In this document: piece after piece, positions 51,809 to 59,833 of the stretch
How positions within the stretch are numbered: position 1 is the first letter of the stretch
Layout: the number at the start of each line of letters is the position of its first letter
NCBI GenBank assembly: GCA_946413525.1
Contig: CAMKKZ010000003.1
Span: 62,001 to 126,000, forward strand
Source: an uncultured Oribacterium sp.
GTDB taxonomy: Bacteria > Bacillota > Clostridia > Lachnospirales > Lachnospiraceae
Direction: 5' to 3'
Length of the DNA stretch: 64,000 nucleotides
The notes under the pieces: model-generated
What the model was told of the DNA's origin: nothing
Databases searched by the model: none
Seen by the model: the letters and a program-made list of their open reading frames with translations, nothing else
Made by a program: the position numbers and the translations under genes

Positions 51809-52999
51809 AACATCCTCCAAAAAGCCCAACAGCGCGTTTTTGTATTTGGGAAGGCTTATCTTTTTCAATGCCTTAGCCTCAATCTGGCGCACACGTTCCC
51901 TCGTGACCCCAAAAATCTTGCCCACCTCTTCCAAAGTATGTGACTCTTCCCCATGCAGGCCGAAACGGTATATCAATACTTCCTTTTCCCTTTCCTTCAG
52001 GTTCTCCAAGAGCTTATCAATCTCTTCCCTCAACATGACATTTGCGGCATTCTGCTCGGGAGAAACCAGCTTTTCATCCGCGACAAAGTCAGAGAGATTG
52101 GAATCATCCTCATCTCCTACCGGCGTCTCCAGCGAAGTCGGCTGACGTGACACGTCCAGAATCTCCTTCAGCTTGCTTTCCGACATATCGAGTTCCCTGG
52201 CCAACTCCTTCAAAGAAGGCTCATAGCCAAGATCCAGCGTAAGCCTCCGCTGCGTCCTTGTCACCTTGTTAATGCTCTCCACCATATGTACGGGAACACG
52301 AATCGTCCTGGACTGATCTGCCAGGGCTCTGGTAATGCCCTGACGAATCCACCAGGTAGCATAGGTGGAAAGCTTGAAGCCCTTGTCCGGTTCGAATTTT
52401 TCAACACCCTTCATCAGGCCCAGGTTCCCCTCCTGAATCAGATCCAATATATTCATGCCCCTTCCGGTATAACGCTTCGCAATGGAAACGACAAGACGAA
52501 GATTGGCCTCCACAAGGCGCTGCCGGGCATGAAAATCCTTGTTTTTGCTCCGACGCGCAAGGTCAAGCTCTTCCTCCGGCGTAAGGAGGGGAATCGTCCC
52601 GATTTCTTTCAGGTAAAAACGAACGGGATCATCTGTTTCAATCCCGCTCAGCAAATCAAGGGAAGCCAGATCGACATGGTCATCCTCTTCATCATAGCCG
52701 TCTTCCGCTTCCGCATCGTCAAAGCCCTGAACGTCCCCGGGAATCTCCATTTCCTGAAGGGAGCTTTCATCCACATCCGGATTAATCTCTATGCCATGCT
52801 CCTCAATGTAATTCTCAACATACTCCATCTGCTCGTCGCTCAGATCATGGCCACGGAAAGCGTAAATCACCTGGCTCTCATCCAGAGAATTCCTGTTCTC
52901 TCTTCCTTTCCTGATTAGTTCGTCAATCACGCTAATCAGCGTCCTTTGGTCAATACGCGCAGTTCCTTTCTCCTGAACCTTCTCATTTGAATTTTGCAT
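51806..52999 (-). CDS. rpoD: Primary sigma factor RpoD (sigma-A)
   Basis: 397 residues from the ATG at 52999 with a weak AGGGTG site. Region 1.1 ([23 protein letters not shown]), acidic stretch, region 1.2 ([17 protein letters not shown]), region 2 ([24 protein letters not shown] segment, [32 protein letters not shown]), region 3 (HMVESINKV), region 4 ([14 protein letters not shown]). Housekeeping promoter recognition; the sigma-A promoters listed here fit. In many clostridia dnaG precedes rpoD; here the upstream gene is the SCIFF maturase. Confidence 0.96.
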   Translation of the reverse strand: MQNSNEKVQEKGTARIDQRTLISVIDELIRKGRENRNSLDESQVIYAFRGHDLSDEQMEYVENYIEEHGIEINPDVDESSLQEMEIPGDVQGFDDAEAEDGYDEEDDHVDLASLDLLSGIETDDPVRFYLKEIGTIPLLTPEEELDLARRSKNKDFHARQRLVEANLRLVVSIAKRYTGRGMNILDLIQEGNLGLMKGVEKFEPDKGFKLSTYATWWIRQGITRALADQSRTIRVPVHMVESINKVTRTQRRLTLDLGYEPSLKELARELDMSESKLKEILDVSRQPTSLETPVGDEDDSNLSDFVADEKLVSPEQNAANVMLREEIDKLLENLKEREKEVLIYRFGLHGEESHTLEEVGKIFGVTRERVRQIEAKALKKISLPKYKNALLGFLEDV

Positions 53000-53059
53000 T
53001 ATACACCCTGCTACCCTTCTTCTTATGCAAGAGCAAATTTCCCATATGAACGAATGACT

Positions 53060-53297
53060 GACTGAATCAATGGCAAGGCCATTATTCGGGTTTCCGGCAA
53101 AGCAACGCGGCATCGCGGCCTCCATGGCCCCGTTGTCAAATAGGTATTGGCCTTTAAATCGGAATGCCGACCGCTTGGGCAACACATTCCCTGGGGCCCA
53201 TCTGTCAAATTGGATTTTGGCCTTTAAATCAGAATGCCGGCCGCCTGAGCAACGCGATCTCTATGCCCCTGCCATCAAAGTGGTTTTTTGCCTTTAT
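53060..53297 (-). repeat. Variant R2 array, about three units
   Basis: Units of about 75 bp share TTGGCCTTTAAATC(G/A)GAATGCCG and a CAAAT(A/T)GG(T/A)(T/A)TTGG-type block; the loop region differs from standard R2 (CCGCTTGGGCAAC). Fills the interval between rpoD and the SCIFF maturase; the remaining 60 bp before rpoD shows no clear promoter. Confidence 0.6.
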
Positions 53298-53306
53298 ATC
53301 AGAATG

Positions 53307-54698
53307 CTAACTGTCGGCATGTTGCAAGTTATCCAGCTCTTCCCCCAGCTTCAAAACAATTGCGCATTCCAGCCGTTTTTTGAAAAGTTCGCAGCCCGTT
53401 TCATAGACTCCCAGGATATCCCCGGAAAAATGAAGGGCATTTGCGGAACATCCCCCGGCGCAATACATCCTCGCCCAGCAGTCAGCGCACGCCGGCCTTG
53501 TATATATATTGCACTGCCTGAACCTCCTCTGGATTTCAGTCCTCTCAATACCATTCCATACATCGCCCATCCTGTATTCGGGATCCGAAACGAATTGATG
53601 GCAGGGATAAAGCTCCCCGGACGCCGTGACCGCAAGATACTCTGTGCCGGACCCGCATCCCGCCACCCTTTTGTAAATACATGGGCCGTTGGTCAAATCA
53701 AGCATATAATGATAAAATGTTATCTTTTTTCCTTCCTTCTCCCTCCGCAGCATTTCTTTTGCCAGAATCTCATACTGCTTTTTAATGACTGGAATATCCT
53801 CTTTTCTTAATGCCCACTCATCCTGCTCCCCGGCAACAACAGGCTCCATGGAGAGTTCCCTGAACCCGAGTCCGTCTGCCATATGGAACAGATCATTTGT
53901 GAAATCCGTATTGTAATGTGTGTACGTCCCCCTGATGTAGTAGCCTTTCCCACCCCTTGAGGAAACCAATTTCTGAAAAGCAGGTACCACGAGGGAATAA
54001 GACCCTTCTCCGAGAGGAGTTTTCCTGAAACGGTCATGCACCTCCTGCCTTCCGTCCAGGCTGAGAACCACATTATAACACTCACGGTTCGCCCATTCGA
54101 TCACCTCATCATTAAGTCCCAGTCCATTTGTTGTCAGGGTGAACCTGAAATTCTTCCCGCATTCTTTTTCCCTTGATCTCGCGTAATCAACAAGCTTCCT
54201 GCATACGTCAAAATTAAGCAATGGCTCGCCGCCAAAAAAATCAACCTCCAGGTTGCGCCTTTTCCCGGAATTCTCAATCAAAAAATCCAGAGCCCTCTTC
54301 CCGGTCTCAAAGGACATAAGTCCCGCCTGTCCATGATAATTTCCCTGGGAAGCAAAGCAGTAGGTACAATTCAGATTGCACCCCTGCGCCACAAGGAGGC
54401 ATAATGCCTTGATCAAAGGGGGTGTTTTGCCGAGTCCTTCCGCAACCCCCTTAAAATCATCTTCCGTAAAAAGCTTTTTCTGACTGATAAGCTCATCAAT
54501 GTCCGCAAAGCATTCCCTGATCTCTTCCTCAGAACAGGAAGGATGCTCCTCTTCCAGCCGGCGCAGGGCCTCCTCTCTGGAAAGGCCTTTGTCCAAAAGC
54601 CTGACCGCCTCATATGAAAGCTCATCCGCTACATGTATGCTGGCGCTGCCAACATCCAGGATGACACGGAAACCATTCAGCTCATATTGGTGAATCAT
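53307..54698 (-). CDS. scfB: SCIFF peptide maturase, radical SAM/SPASM enzyme
   Basis: 463 residues. An N-terminal precursor-recognition-type domain (about 1-90) precedes the radical SAM core with CNLNCTYC (Cys107, Cys111, Cys114) and FFGGEPLLN; the C-terminal SPASM region carries CGSGTEYLAVTASGELYPCHQF and ACADCWARMYCAGGC for auxiliary clusters. It installs thioether bonds from Cys to neighbouring residues in the SCIFF precursor, encoded just upstream (54890-55081). The start at 54698 has AGGAGG from an R2 end. Confidence 0.95.
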   Translation of the reverse strand: MIHQYELNGFRVILDVGSASIHVADELSYEAVRLLDKGLSREEALRRLEEEHPSCSEEEIRECFADIDELISQKKLFTEDDFKGVAEGLGKTPPLIKALCLLVAQGCNLNCTYCFASQGNYHGQAGLMSFETGKRALDFLIENSGKRRNLEVDFFGGEPLLNFDVCRKLVDYARSREKECGKNFRFTLTTNGLGLNDEVIEWANRECYNVVLSLDGRQEVHDRFRKTPLGEGSYSLVVPAFQKLVSSRGGKGYYIRGTYTHYNTDFTNDLFHMADGLGFRELSMEPVVAGEQDEWALRKEDIPVIKKQYEILAKEMLRREKEGKKITFYHYMLDLTNGPCIYKRVAGCGSGTEYLAVTASGELYPCHQFVSDPEYRMGDVWNGIERTEIQRRFRQCNIYTRPACADCWARMYCAGGCSANALHFSGDILGVYETGCELFKKRLECAIVLKLGEELDNLQHADS

Positions 54699-54704
54699 AA
54701 AGGA

Positions 54705-54889
54705 GCCTCCTCTATTAAAGTGGTTTTTGAGCCATTTAAATTTCTGACAAACAGCCTCGGTATCGCAGGCTATACGGCTCCCTGATTTGCCTGACCTGGT
54801 CGCGATTTCCCCCGGTCGCTACGACAAAAAAGACCGGAGCGTAAAAACGTCCCGGCAAATATATCCTCGCAGTCACTCAAAGCGCTCCT
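54705..54889 (-). repeat. R2 unit and structured spacer between SCIFF precursor and maturase
   Basis: 54705-54783 is an R2 unit whose 3' end is the maturase ribosome site (AATAGAGGAGG). 54784-54865 can fold on the minus strand with CCGGTC/GACCGG and flanking GGCAAA/TTTGCC; this may set a low maturase to precursor ratio. Confidence 0.65.
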
Positions 54890-55081
54890 TTATGCAGTCT
54901 CGCCGAACCGCACAGATGCCTTTTCGCAAGTCTGGTTTGCAATTCCGCAACTAGTCTTGCACGCAGACTGGCAGGACGTCTGGCATTCTCCGCATCCTCC
55001 CTCTTTCTGACTACGTTTCATATCGCGTACATCCAAAGTAATGATATGCTTCGTATTGGTATGATTCTTAAGATAATTCAT
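54890..55081 (-). CDS. scfA: SCIFF ranthipeptide precursor (six cysteines in forty-five residues)
   Basis: 63 residues: leader MNYLKNHTNTKHIITLDVRD, then a core with six cysteines spaced CGECQTSCQSACKTSCGIAN and NQTC, the near-invariant SCIFF pattern, and an extra tail KASVRFGETA. Most SCIFF peptides are about 46 residues; this one has about 7 extra N-terminal and 8 extra C-terminal residues. The start at 55081 overlaps a short out-of-frame ATG (MNELS, stop). GGGGGGAGGG is the ribosome site and a strong promoter lies at 55119-55147. Modified by the downstream radical SAM enzyme; biological role of mature SCIFF is unresolved. Confidence 0.95.
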   Translation of the reverse strand: MNYLKNHTNTKHIITLDVRDMKRSQKEGGCGECQTSCQSACKTSCGIANQTCEKASVRFGETA

Positions 55082-55118
55082 TCATCCGCCCTCCCCCCTT
55101 ATAAATAAAACAGCCTAC

Positions 55119-55147
55119 ATTTTACACCTACATCCTTGCCCTGTCAA
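55119..55147 (-). promoter_or_regulatory. Sigma-A promoter of the SCIFF operon
   Basis: Minus strand TTGACA (55142-55147), 17 bp, TAAAAT (55119-55124). Leader of about 30 nt. Confidence 0.85.
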
Positions 55148-55184
55148 GCCAAAGGAAAAAATCCGCACAGTTTATGCCTGCCCT

Positions 55185-56063
55185 TTATGCCTGCCCGGCC
55201 GGCTGCAGCAAAGCTTCCTCCAGATATGTGAGGGCGGGACGGATGTGCTTAAGGTCTATGGCCTCCACGGCGCCCCCATCCATATATTCCGCGTTCTTCG
55301 GCTCAAGCGGGAGCCTTGCGAGTATGCGGAGCCTGTTCTCAAAGGCGACCTCCTCAAGGCGGCTCTCCCCAAAAATAGAAAGCCGTTCGCCGCAATGGGG
55401 ACACTCCATCCAGGACATGTTCTCTATGATGCCCAAGATGGGGATGTTCATTTTTTCCGCCATCTTCACCGCCTTTTCAACGATCATGGAAACCAGTTCC
55501 TGCGGGGTCGTGACGATAACGATGCCATCCAGCGGAAGGGATTGAAAAACCGTCAGGGACACATCGCCCGTTCCGGGAGGCATGTCAACAAGCATGCAGT
55601 CTATGTCCTTCCACAAAACCTCTTCCCAAAACTGCTTGACCGCGCCTGCCACCAGCGTCCCCCTCCAGATAATGGGATCCGTTTCGTTTTCCAAAAGGAG
55701 GTTCGCGGAAATGATCTCGACGCCGTTCGCGCTCTTCTCCGGAATCATCAGCTTCCCATCGGATGTCACCGACAGTCCGTCATTCGAAAGTCCGAATGCC
55801 CTGGGAATGGAGGGACCCGTAATATCGGCATCTATGACGCCCACACGGTAACCATCCCGATTGAGGCCGGAAGCGAGCAGAGATGTCACCATGGATTTGC
55901 CCACTCCCCCCTTCCCCGAAACGACTCCGATAAGCTTCTTTACACTGCAGCCCTCCGAAAGATGAGCCTTAAAATCCGGAGCTGCCCCGTTCCGCTTCGC
56001 GCAATCAGCGCTGCAGGACGCACAGTTAGAATTACAGTTATCTGGTGTTTGACTGACTCCCAT
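55185..56063 (-). CDS. Mrp/NBP35-family iron-sulfur carrier ATPase
   Basis: 292 residues. Walker A SGKGGVGKSMVTSLLA (about 49-64), DADITGPSIPR, DMPPGTGDVSLTV and a C-terminal CPHC that ligates a bridging [4Fe-4S] cluster. The N-terminus adds four cysteines (10, 14, 17, 21), as in NBP35-type members. Likely helps load Fe-S clusters into apoproteins; being next to the SCIFF maturase, with three clusters, is suggestive but the genes have separate promoters. Confidence 0.92.
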   Translation of the reverse strand: MGVSQTPDNCNSNCASCSADCAKRNGAAPDFKAHLSEGCSVKKLIGVVSGKGGVGKSMVTSLLASGLNRDGYRVGVIDADITGPSIPRAFGLSNDGLSVTSDGKLMIPEKSANGVEIISANLLLENETDPIIWRGTLVAGAVKQFWEEVLWKDIDCMLVDMPPGTGDVSLTVFQSLPLDGIVIVTTPQELVSMIVEKAVKMAEKMNIPILGIIENMSWMECPHCGERLSIFGESRLEEVAFENRLRILARLPLEPKNAEYMDGGAVEAIDLKHIRPALTYLEEALLQPAGQA

Positions 56064-56102
56064 AAAATATCACTCCTTGTTCCCGTCTACTACAGGACAT
56101 TT

Positions 56103-56120
56103 TGTAACTATTCAGCACCC
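56103..56120 (+). repeat. R1 left terminus alone
   Basis: TGTAACTATTCAGCACCC at the 3' end of the LysR gene, with no element body. Either a deletion remnant or a stretch recruited next to the stop codon (56131). Confidence 0.6.
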
Positions 56121-56130
56121 GGATCTGCCT

Positions 56131-57015
56131 TCATACGAGGATGCCCAGGAACGCCTCCAAAGACTTTGACATATTGCCTTCATTATAGACAAATCCGATC
56201 CGTCTTTTGGGGATGCTGGTATTCAGGGGAATTTCAACAAGCTGGCCCCTTTCCAAATCCTTCTCCACGAAATTCCGCACCACGCAGGAAACGCCAATAC
56301 CCACTTTGGCAAATTCAATCAGAAGATCCATGGTGCTCACCTCCAGGATCTGGATGGGCTCTATGCCATGGAGCTTGAAATAGTCATCAACATGCCTCCT
56401 GCTCAGATTGTTCTGATTCAGCAGCATAATGTTCGCGTCCGTGAAAATATTAAAACCCTCCCCGAAAACAGCGACCAGGTTCTGAATATACTGAGGCGTA
56501 GCAACAAACACATCCTGAATCTCCCTGGCAGAAACCATCCGGAACTCAGGATTCGCGAATTTCGGTTCAGCGACCAGGCCGATGTCCAGCTTTCTCTGTT
56601 CCAAAAGGCTGATATTCCGCGCGGAATCCTGTGTGACTATGGATACCCGGATATTAGGGAAGCACTCCATGAAGCGCTTCAAATAAGGAAGCAGCACATA
56701 ACGGCAGAGGGTCGCGCTGGCTCCAACCAGGATGTGACCAATATTAAACTCCTTCATCCGGCGCAATTCATTTTCGGCTGTCTGGAGTGCTTCAAAAGCA
56801 TCCTTCACATAAGCATAGAGGACTTCCCCTTCTTCCGTCAGCGTCACACCGCGGGAATTGCGTTTAAAAAGCTTTGTATCCAGCCCGTCCTCGAGCTTTA
56901 CGATGGACTTGGAAATTGCCGGCTGCGATATATATAGCTTCTTTGCGGCTTTGGAAATATTTCCATTTCTAGCCACTTCATAAAAGATTTTGTAACCAGA
57001 AAGATTTTGATCCAT
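56131..57015 (-). CDS. LysR-family transcriptional regulator
   Basis: 294 residues from the ATG at 57015 (AGGGTG site); a GTG nine bases upstream is possible. Helix-turn-helix at about 12-60 (VARNGNISKAAKKLYISQPA, ISKSIVKLEDGLDTKLF, RGVTLTEEGE). The effector-binding domain follows (HILVGASATLCRYVLLPYL, DIGLVAEP, GIGVSCVVR). It is not divergent from any gene, so its target is not evident; the next gene downstream is the Mrp ATPase. Confidence 0.93.
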   Translation of the reverse strand: MDQNLSGYKIFYEVARNGNISKAAKKLYISQPAISKSIVKLEDGLDTKLFKRNSRGVTLTEEGEVLYAYVKDAFEALQTAENELRRMKEFNIGHILVGASATLCRYVLLPYLKRFMECFPNIRVSIVTQDSARNISLLEQRKLDIGLVAEPKFANPEFRMVSAREIQDVFVATPQYIQNLVAVFGEGFNIFTDANIMLLNQNNLSRRHVDDYFKLHGIEPIQILEVSTMDLLIEFAKVGIGVSCVVRNFVEKDLERGQLVEIPLNTSIPKRRIGFVYNEGNMSKSLEAFLGILV

Positions 57016-57155
57016 ATAAGGCACCCTGACAATCCAGACAAAAAAGCGCTTTTCGGGCCGCCTTGATTTCCGGCAGACAGGTGCGGCATCCTAATCCCCG
57101 CGGCTGCCCGGGCACGCATTCTTTCCTTGCCTCACCCGCTGACCCCGCGGCTGCC

Positions 57156-58271
57156 TCAACGTCTGTTCGCGCCTTGCCTCATCCGCAAAAGAAAGGAACG
57201 GACATAGGCATTCAGCTTCTCCGCGTTCCGGAACAGCCCCTCATTATACTCCACATAAAAATCCTTGCCCCCGTATTCCCTGACAAAAAGCTCCGCAAAC
57301 GGCCTTTCGGCCTTCTTCAGCGGGACTGGCAAAAAAATACCCCTCCGCTTCTGATAAGCCGTCCGCGCCGTCGCCCTCTGACAATAGGACGGGTCCATAA
57401 AATCCGCGACAGACTTGTGCACTGCCATATCCTCCAGGGGAAGATAGCGATAATTTTTATAGTCGGGAAAAAAATACTTAAGTTCGCCCTGATAGGTCCT
57501 GACCACAAGCTCAATCTCATCAGCGGTGACATTCAATGTAAATCCTTCTTCCTCGAAATCCAACTGCCGGGGCACCGTTGTGTCTGCTTTGCACCGGATA
57601 TCCAGCACCATCCCATCGCCTGATGGCAGCTCCAGCAGCTCCTCGGAAATCCTCTCAAACGAGGCGGAAAACAAAAAAGAATAGGAAAGAATCGGCAGAA
57701 CAGAGGGAAGATATTTCAAATCCTCTGCGTTGTGAAGAAGCAGGGGATGAAGGAGGGACTCCTCACGCTTTTTCAGATATTCGTAATATACAGGTATCAG
57801 CTCTCCCCCCGAAAACGCATCCTCCCTGTAAATGCCCAGAAATTCCTCACAGCTTTTCAAACGGCAGCTGCCAAGGCGCAGGAACTGCTTCAAAGGGCGC
57901 GCGATCTTCAGGATATCCAAACTCTCGAGCATGGCAAAGGGGGACTGGATATGGTATTGGGAATAAAGCCTGTCCAAAAAGGGAATGTCAAAACGATCCC
58001 CATTAAAGCTGAGCAGCAGCCGCTTTCCGGCTGCGCAGGCGGAAAAGCGGCGCAAAAGCAGTTGTTCATCCTCAATTGATTCCGCGAAAAACTGTGTGAG
58101 GATCCATGCTTCATTGGAAAAGGACAAAGTCCCGATCAAGTACAGATTGGCTTTGGAAGCTGAAAGGCCGGTCGTTTCGATATCAAAAAAAAGCATCTCT
58201 TCTTTTTGATAAGCTAAAAGGCCGAAATCAAAGGAATACGAAACATCTGATTTTTCCTCTGTAACGATCAC
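57156..58271 (-). CDS. RNase H-like YprB-type exonuclease domain protein
   Basis: 371 residues. FFDIETTGL gives the DEDD exonuclease first acidic motif; LLLSFNGDRFDIPFLDRL the second (Asn-Gly-x-x-Phe-Asp); HNAEDLKYL the third with Asp. This matches the YprB ribonuclease H-like domain family found in Bacillus and Clostridia. The C-terminal part (about 200-371) is unassigned. The start is GTG at 58271, overlapping the stop of the HPr gene by GTGA, so translational coupling is likely. Confidence 0.88.
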   Translation of the reverse strand: MIVTEEKSDVSYSFDFGLLAYQKEEMLFFDIETTGLSASKANLYLIGTLSFSNEAWILTQFFAESIEDEQLLLRRFSACAAGKRLLLSFNGDRFDIPFLDRLYSQYHIQSPFAMLESLDILKIARPLKQFLRLGSCRLKSCEEFLGIYREDAFSGGELIPVYYEYLKKREESLLHPLLLHNAEDLKYLPSVLPILSYSFLFSASFERISEELLELPSGDGMVLDIRCKADTTVPRQLDFEEEGFTLNVTADEIELVVRTYQGELKYFFPDYKNYRYLPLEDMAVHKSVADFMDPSYCQRATARTAYQKRRGIFLPVPLKKAERPFAELFVREYGGKDFYVEYNEGLFRNAEKLNAYVRSFLLRMRQGANRR

Positions 58272-58543
58272 TCGGAGCCGCCCTCCCCGAGACCGGAAGC
58301 AATGGCATTGACGACCTCCTCCAACGCCTCATCTTCATCCGGCCCCGTACACTCCACCGTCAGCAGGGAACCCTTCTTGATCCCCGCAGCCATGACATTC
58401 AGGACGGACTTTCCAATCACTTCCCTCTTTCCGCACCGAAGAATGACATTGCTCTTGAATTTCATACAGGTTTGTGTCAAGAGTCCGGCAGGGCGGAGAT
58501 GGATTCCACATTCATTAATGACAACTACATCCCTACTGACCAT
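58268..58543 (-). CDS. Phosphocarrier protein HPr
   Basis: 91 residues from the ATG at 58543 (AAAGGAGGGGG site); a longer frame upstream is only R4 repeat. GIHLRPAG carries the active-site His15 followed by Arg17, and GKSVLNVM carries regulatory Ser46. It can act in the PTS phosphorelay and, through Ser46-P, in carbon catabolite regulation. It is unusual in sharing an operon with a nuclease gene rather than with ptsI. The Leu at position 16 (usually Ala) and some divergence leave open a specialised HPr-like role, so no symbol is given. Confidence 0.88.
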   Translation of the reverse strand: MVSRDVVVINECGIHLRPAGLLTQTCMKFKSNVILRCGKREVIGKSVLNVMAAGIKKGSLLTVECTGPDEDEALEEVVNAIASGLGEGGSE

Positions 58544-58565
58544 GCCCCCTCCTTTATAAAAATTG

Positions 58566-58759
58566 CCACCTGTACGGTTGAATGGCCTAAAGGCCATTCT
58601 GAATACCCCTAAATTCGCAAAACCGCCCGCTTCGCGTGCTTAAAGATTTGCTTCGCAAATCGTTTTGCTCATTTAGGGGTAGGTTGCTCATCCAAAGCGA
58701 TATTTTGATTACGGTAAACCGTATCAAAATATCGCTTTGGATGGCAACCGTACAGGTGG
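58566..58759. repeat. R4 palindromic element
   Basis: 194 bp with inverted ends CCACCTGTACGGTTG and CAACCGTACAGGTGG, flanked on both sides by AAAAATTG (58558-58565, 58760-58767). Interior hairpins: GAATGGCC-TAAA-GGCCATTC; TACCCCTAAAT/ATTTAGGGGTA enclosing GATTTGC-TTC-GCAAATC; and a 21-bp perfect stem starting CATCCAAAGCGATATTTTG. No coding capacity, so it would depend on a transposase in trans. Confidence 0.9.
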
Positions 58760-58768
58760 AAAAATTGT

Positions 58769-58933
58769 TGCAACTATTCAGCACCCTATTCGCAGTCGCC
58801 TTCGGCGACCGCTCATGTGGGCGGGCAAGGCGCTGCGCGCCTTGCCCGCCCTCTGGATTTCAGAGAGTGCCGGAGGGAAAGCAAGCTTTTCCTCCGGCAC
58901 TCTCTGAAATCCAGAGGGCGCTGAATAGTTACA
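58769..58933. repeat. R1 palindromic element, copy 4
   Basis: 165 bp, TGCAACTATTCAGCACCC to GGCGCTGAATAGTTACA, flanked by AATTGT on both sides (58763-58768, 58934-58939). Contains the hairpin GGCGGGCAAGGCGC/GCGCCTTGCCCGCC and a 28-bp perfectly paired central palindrome. Its left target duplication overlaps the right one of R4, so it landed at the R4 junction. Confidence 0.92.
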
Positions 58934-58941
58934 AATTGTTT

Positions 58942-59658
58942 TTACTTCATGGCTTCTGGCATTGAAAATTCACAGCCGCAAAAGTTCTGCCTGTACAGCT
59001 TGTGCTCCCTGGACAATTCCAGAGACCTCTGGTACCCGCCCTTTTTCTTGAAGTCCGAAGGCAGAAAGGGTATGCCGCATTGCTCCCCGATGCTTTTGCC
59101 CAGCTCGTTCAAGACCTCCGCGTTTTTCAGGGGCGAAATACTGAGCGTTGTGCAAAAATAATCATACTTGTCCCCTTTTTCCCGGAAAGTCGCGCGTGCG
59201 CCCTCTTCGGCCGTCCTCCTCAGGCGCAGCTCAAAACAGCGGCGGCACCGGGCTCCCCTCTCCGGCTCAGCCTCAAGCCCCCTGGCAGCCTCAAGAAATT
59301 CCTCATGATCATAGGGGACAATCCTTGCCTCCGTATCCGGGACAGCCATCTCGCCAAGCAGCCTTTTTAATTCCGATGCCCTGAAATCGAACTCCTCCTC
59401 CGTGGAAATATTCGGATTGTAAAAAAACAGCGTGATCCTGAAATACCGGGCCAGATATTCGATCACTGCGCTGGAACAGGGAGCGCAGCAGGAATGCAGG
59501 AGAATCCGGGGCTTCCTTTTCTTGCTTTCGGACATTTCGGCAATTTCAGCTACATCAGCAATTTCGACAATTTCGGATTTTCCCTTGATAGCGGCAGATT
59601 CCTCCAGCCCAAGAAGAATCTGGTCCAAAAGCCTTTGATAATTCACCTTCTGGGCCAT
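58942..59658 (-). CDS. queH: Epoxyqueuosine reductase QueH
   Basis: Last step of queuosine synthesis in tRNA. 238 residues from the ATG at 59658 (GGGAG site). The QueH (DUF208) pattern is clear: LLHSCCAPCSSA, FFYNPNI, EEFDFRASELKRLL, GARCRRCFELRLRRTA, DYFCTTLSISPLKN, KKKGGYQRSLELS and FCGC. The four metal-ligating cysteines are present. An N-terminal extension of about 25 residues (EIVEIADVAEIAEMSES) is a micro-repeat of AATTTCGAC-like bases and is not typical of the family. R1 ends 9 bp after the stop. Confidence 0.95.
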   Translation of the reverse strand: MAQKVNYQRLLDQILLGLEESAAIKGKSEIVEIADVAEIAEMSESKKRKPRILLHSCCAPCSSAVIEYLARYFRITLFFYNPNISTEEEFDFRASELKRLLGEMAVPDTEARIVPYDHEEFLEAARGLEAEPERGARCRRCFELRLRRTAEEGARATFREKGDKYDYFCTTLSISPLKNAEVLNELGKSIGEQCGIPFLPSDFKKKGGYQRSLELSREHKLYRQNFCGCEFSMPEAMK

Positions 59659-59687
59659 ATCTCCCGCCCCTCCGTAAAAAACCACGT

Positions 59688-59833
59688 CCCTCTATTAAAG
59701 TGGTTTTGAGCCCCTTTAATACCAGACAAATATCTGCGGCAATACAAGCCACATGGCTCCTTTATTAAAGTGATTTTTGAGCCATTTTAATTCCTGACAA
59801 ACAGCCGCGGTATCGCAGGCCATATGGCTCCTT
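59688..59833 (-). repeat. R2 array, two units, between pfkA and queH
   Basis: Units at about 59688-59760 and 59761-59833; the distal one includes the pfkA stop codon (TAA within GGCTCCTTA on the plus strand). The proximal one ends about 35 bp upstream of the queH start, so here a different site (GGGAG) serves translation. Confidence 0.75.

Larger units (their letters stand above)
58544..58941. other. Intergenic region made almost wholly of inserted palindromes
   Basis: No gene. 58566-58759 is R4; 58769-58933 is R1. Without the two insertions and their target duplications the queH-hpr gap would be only about 25-30 bp. Confidence 0.85.

Noticed and set aside
5966..59833. R2 repeats as mobile promoters
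   Set aside because: Some units contain TATAAT (leuS) or TTTAAT, but no -35 element at the proper distance is conserved in the repeat.
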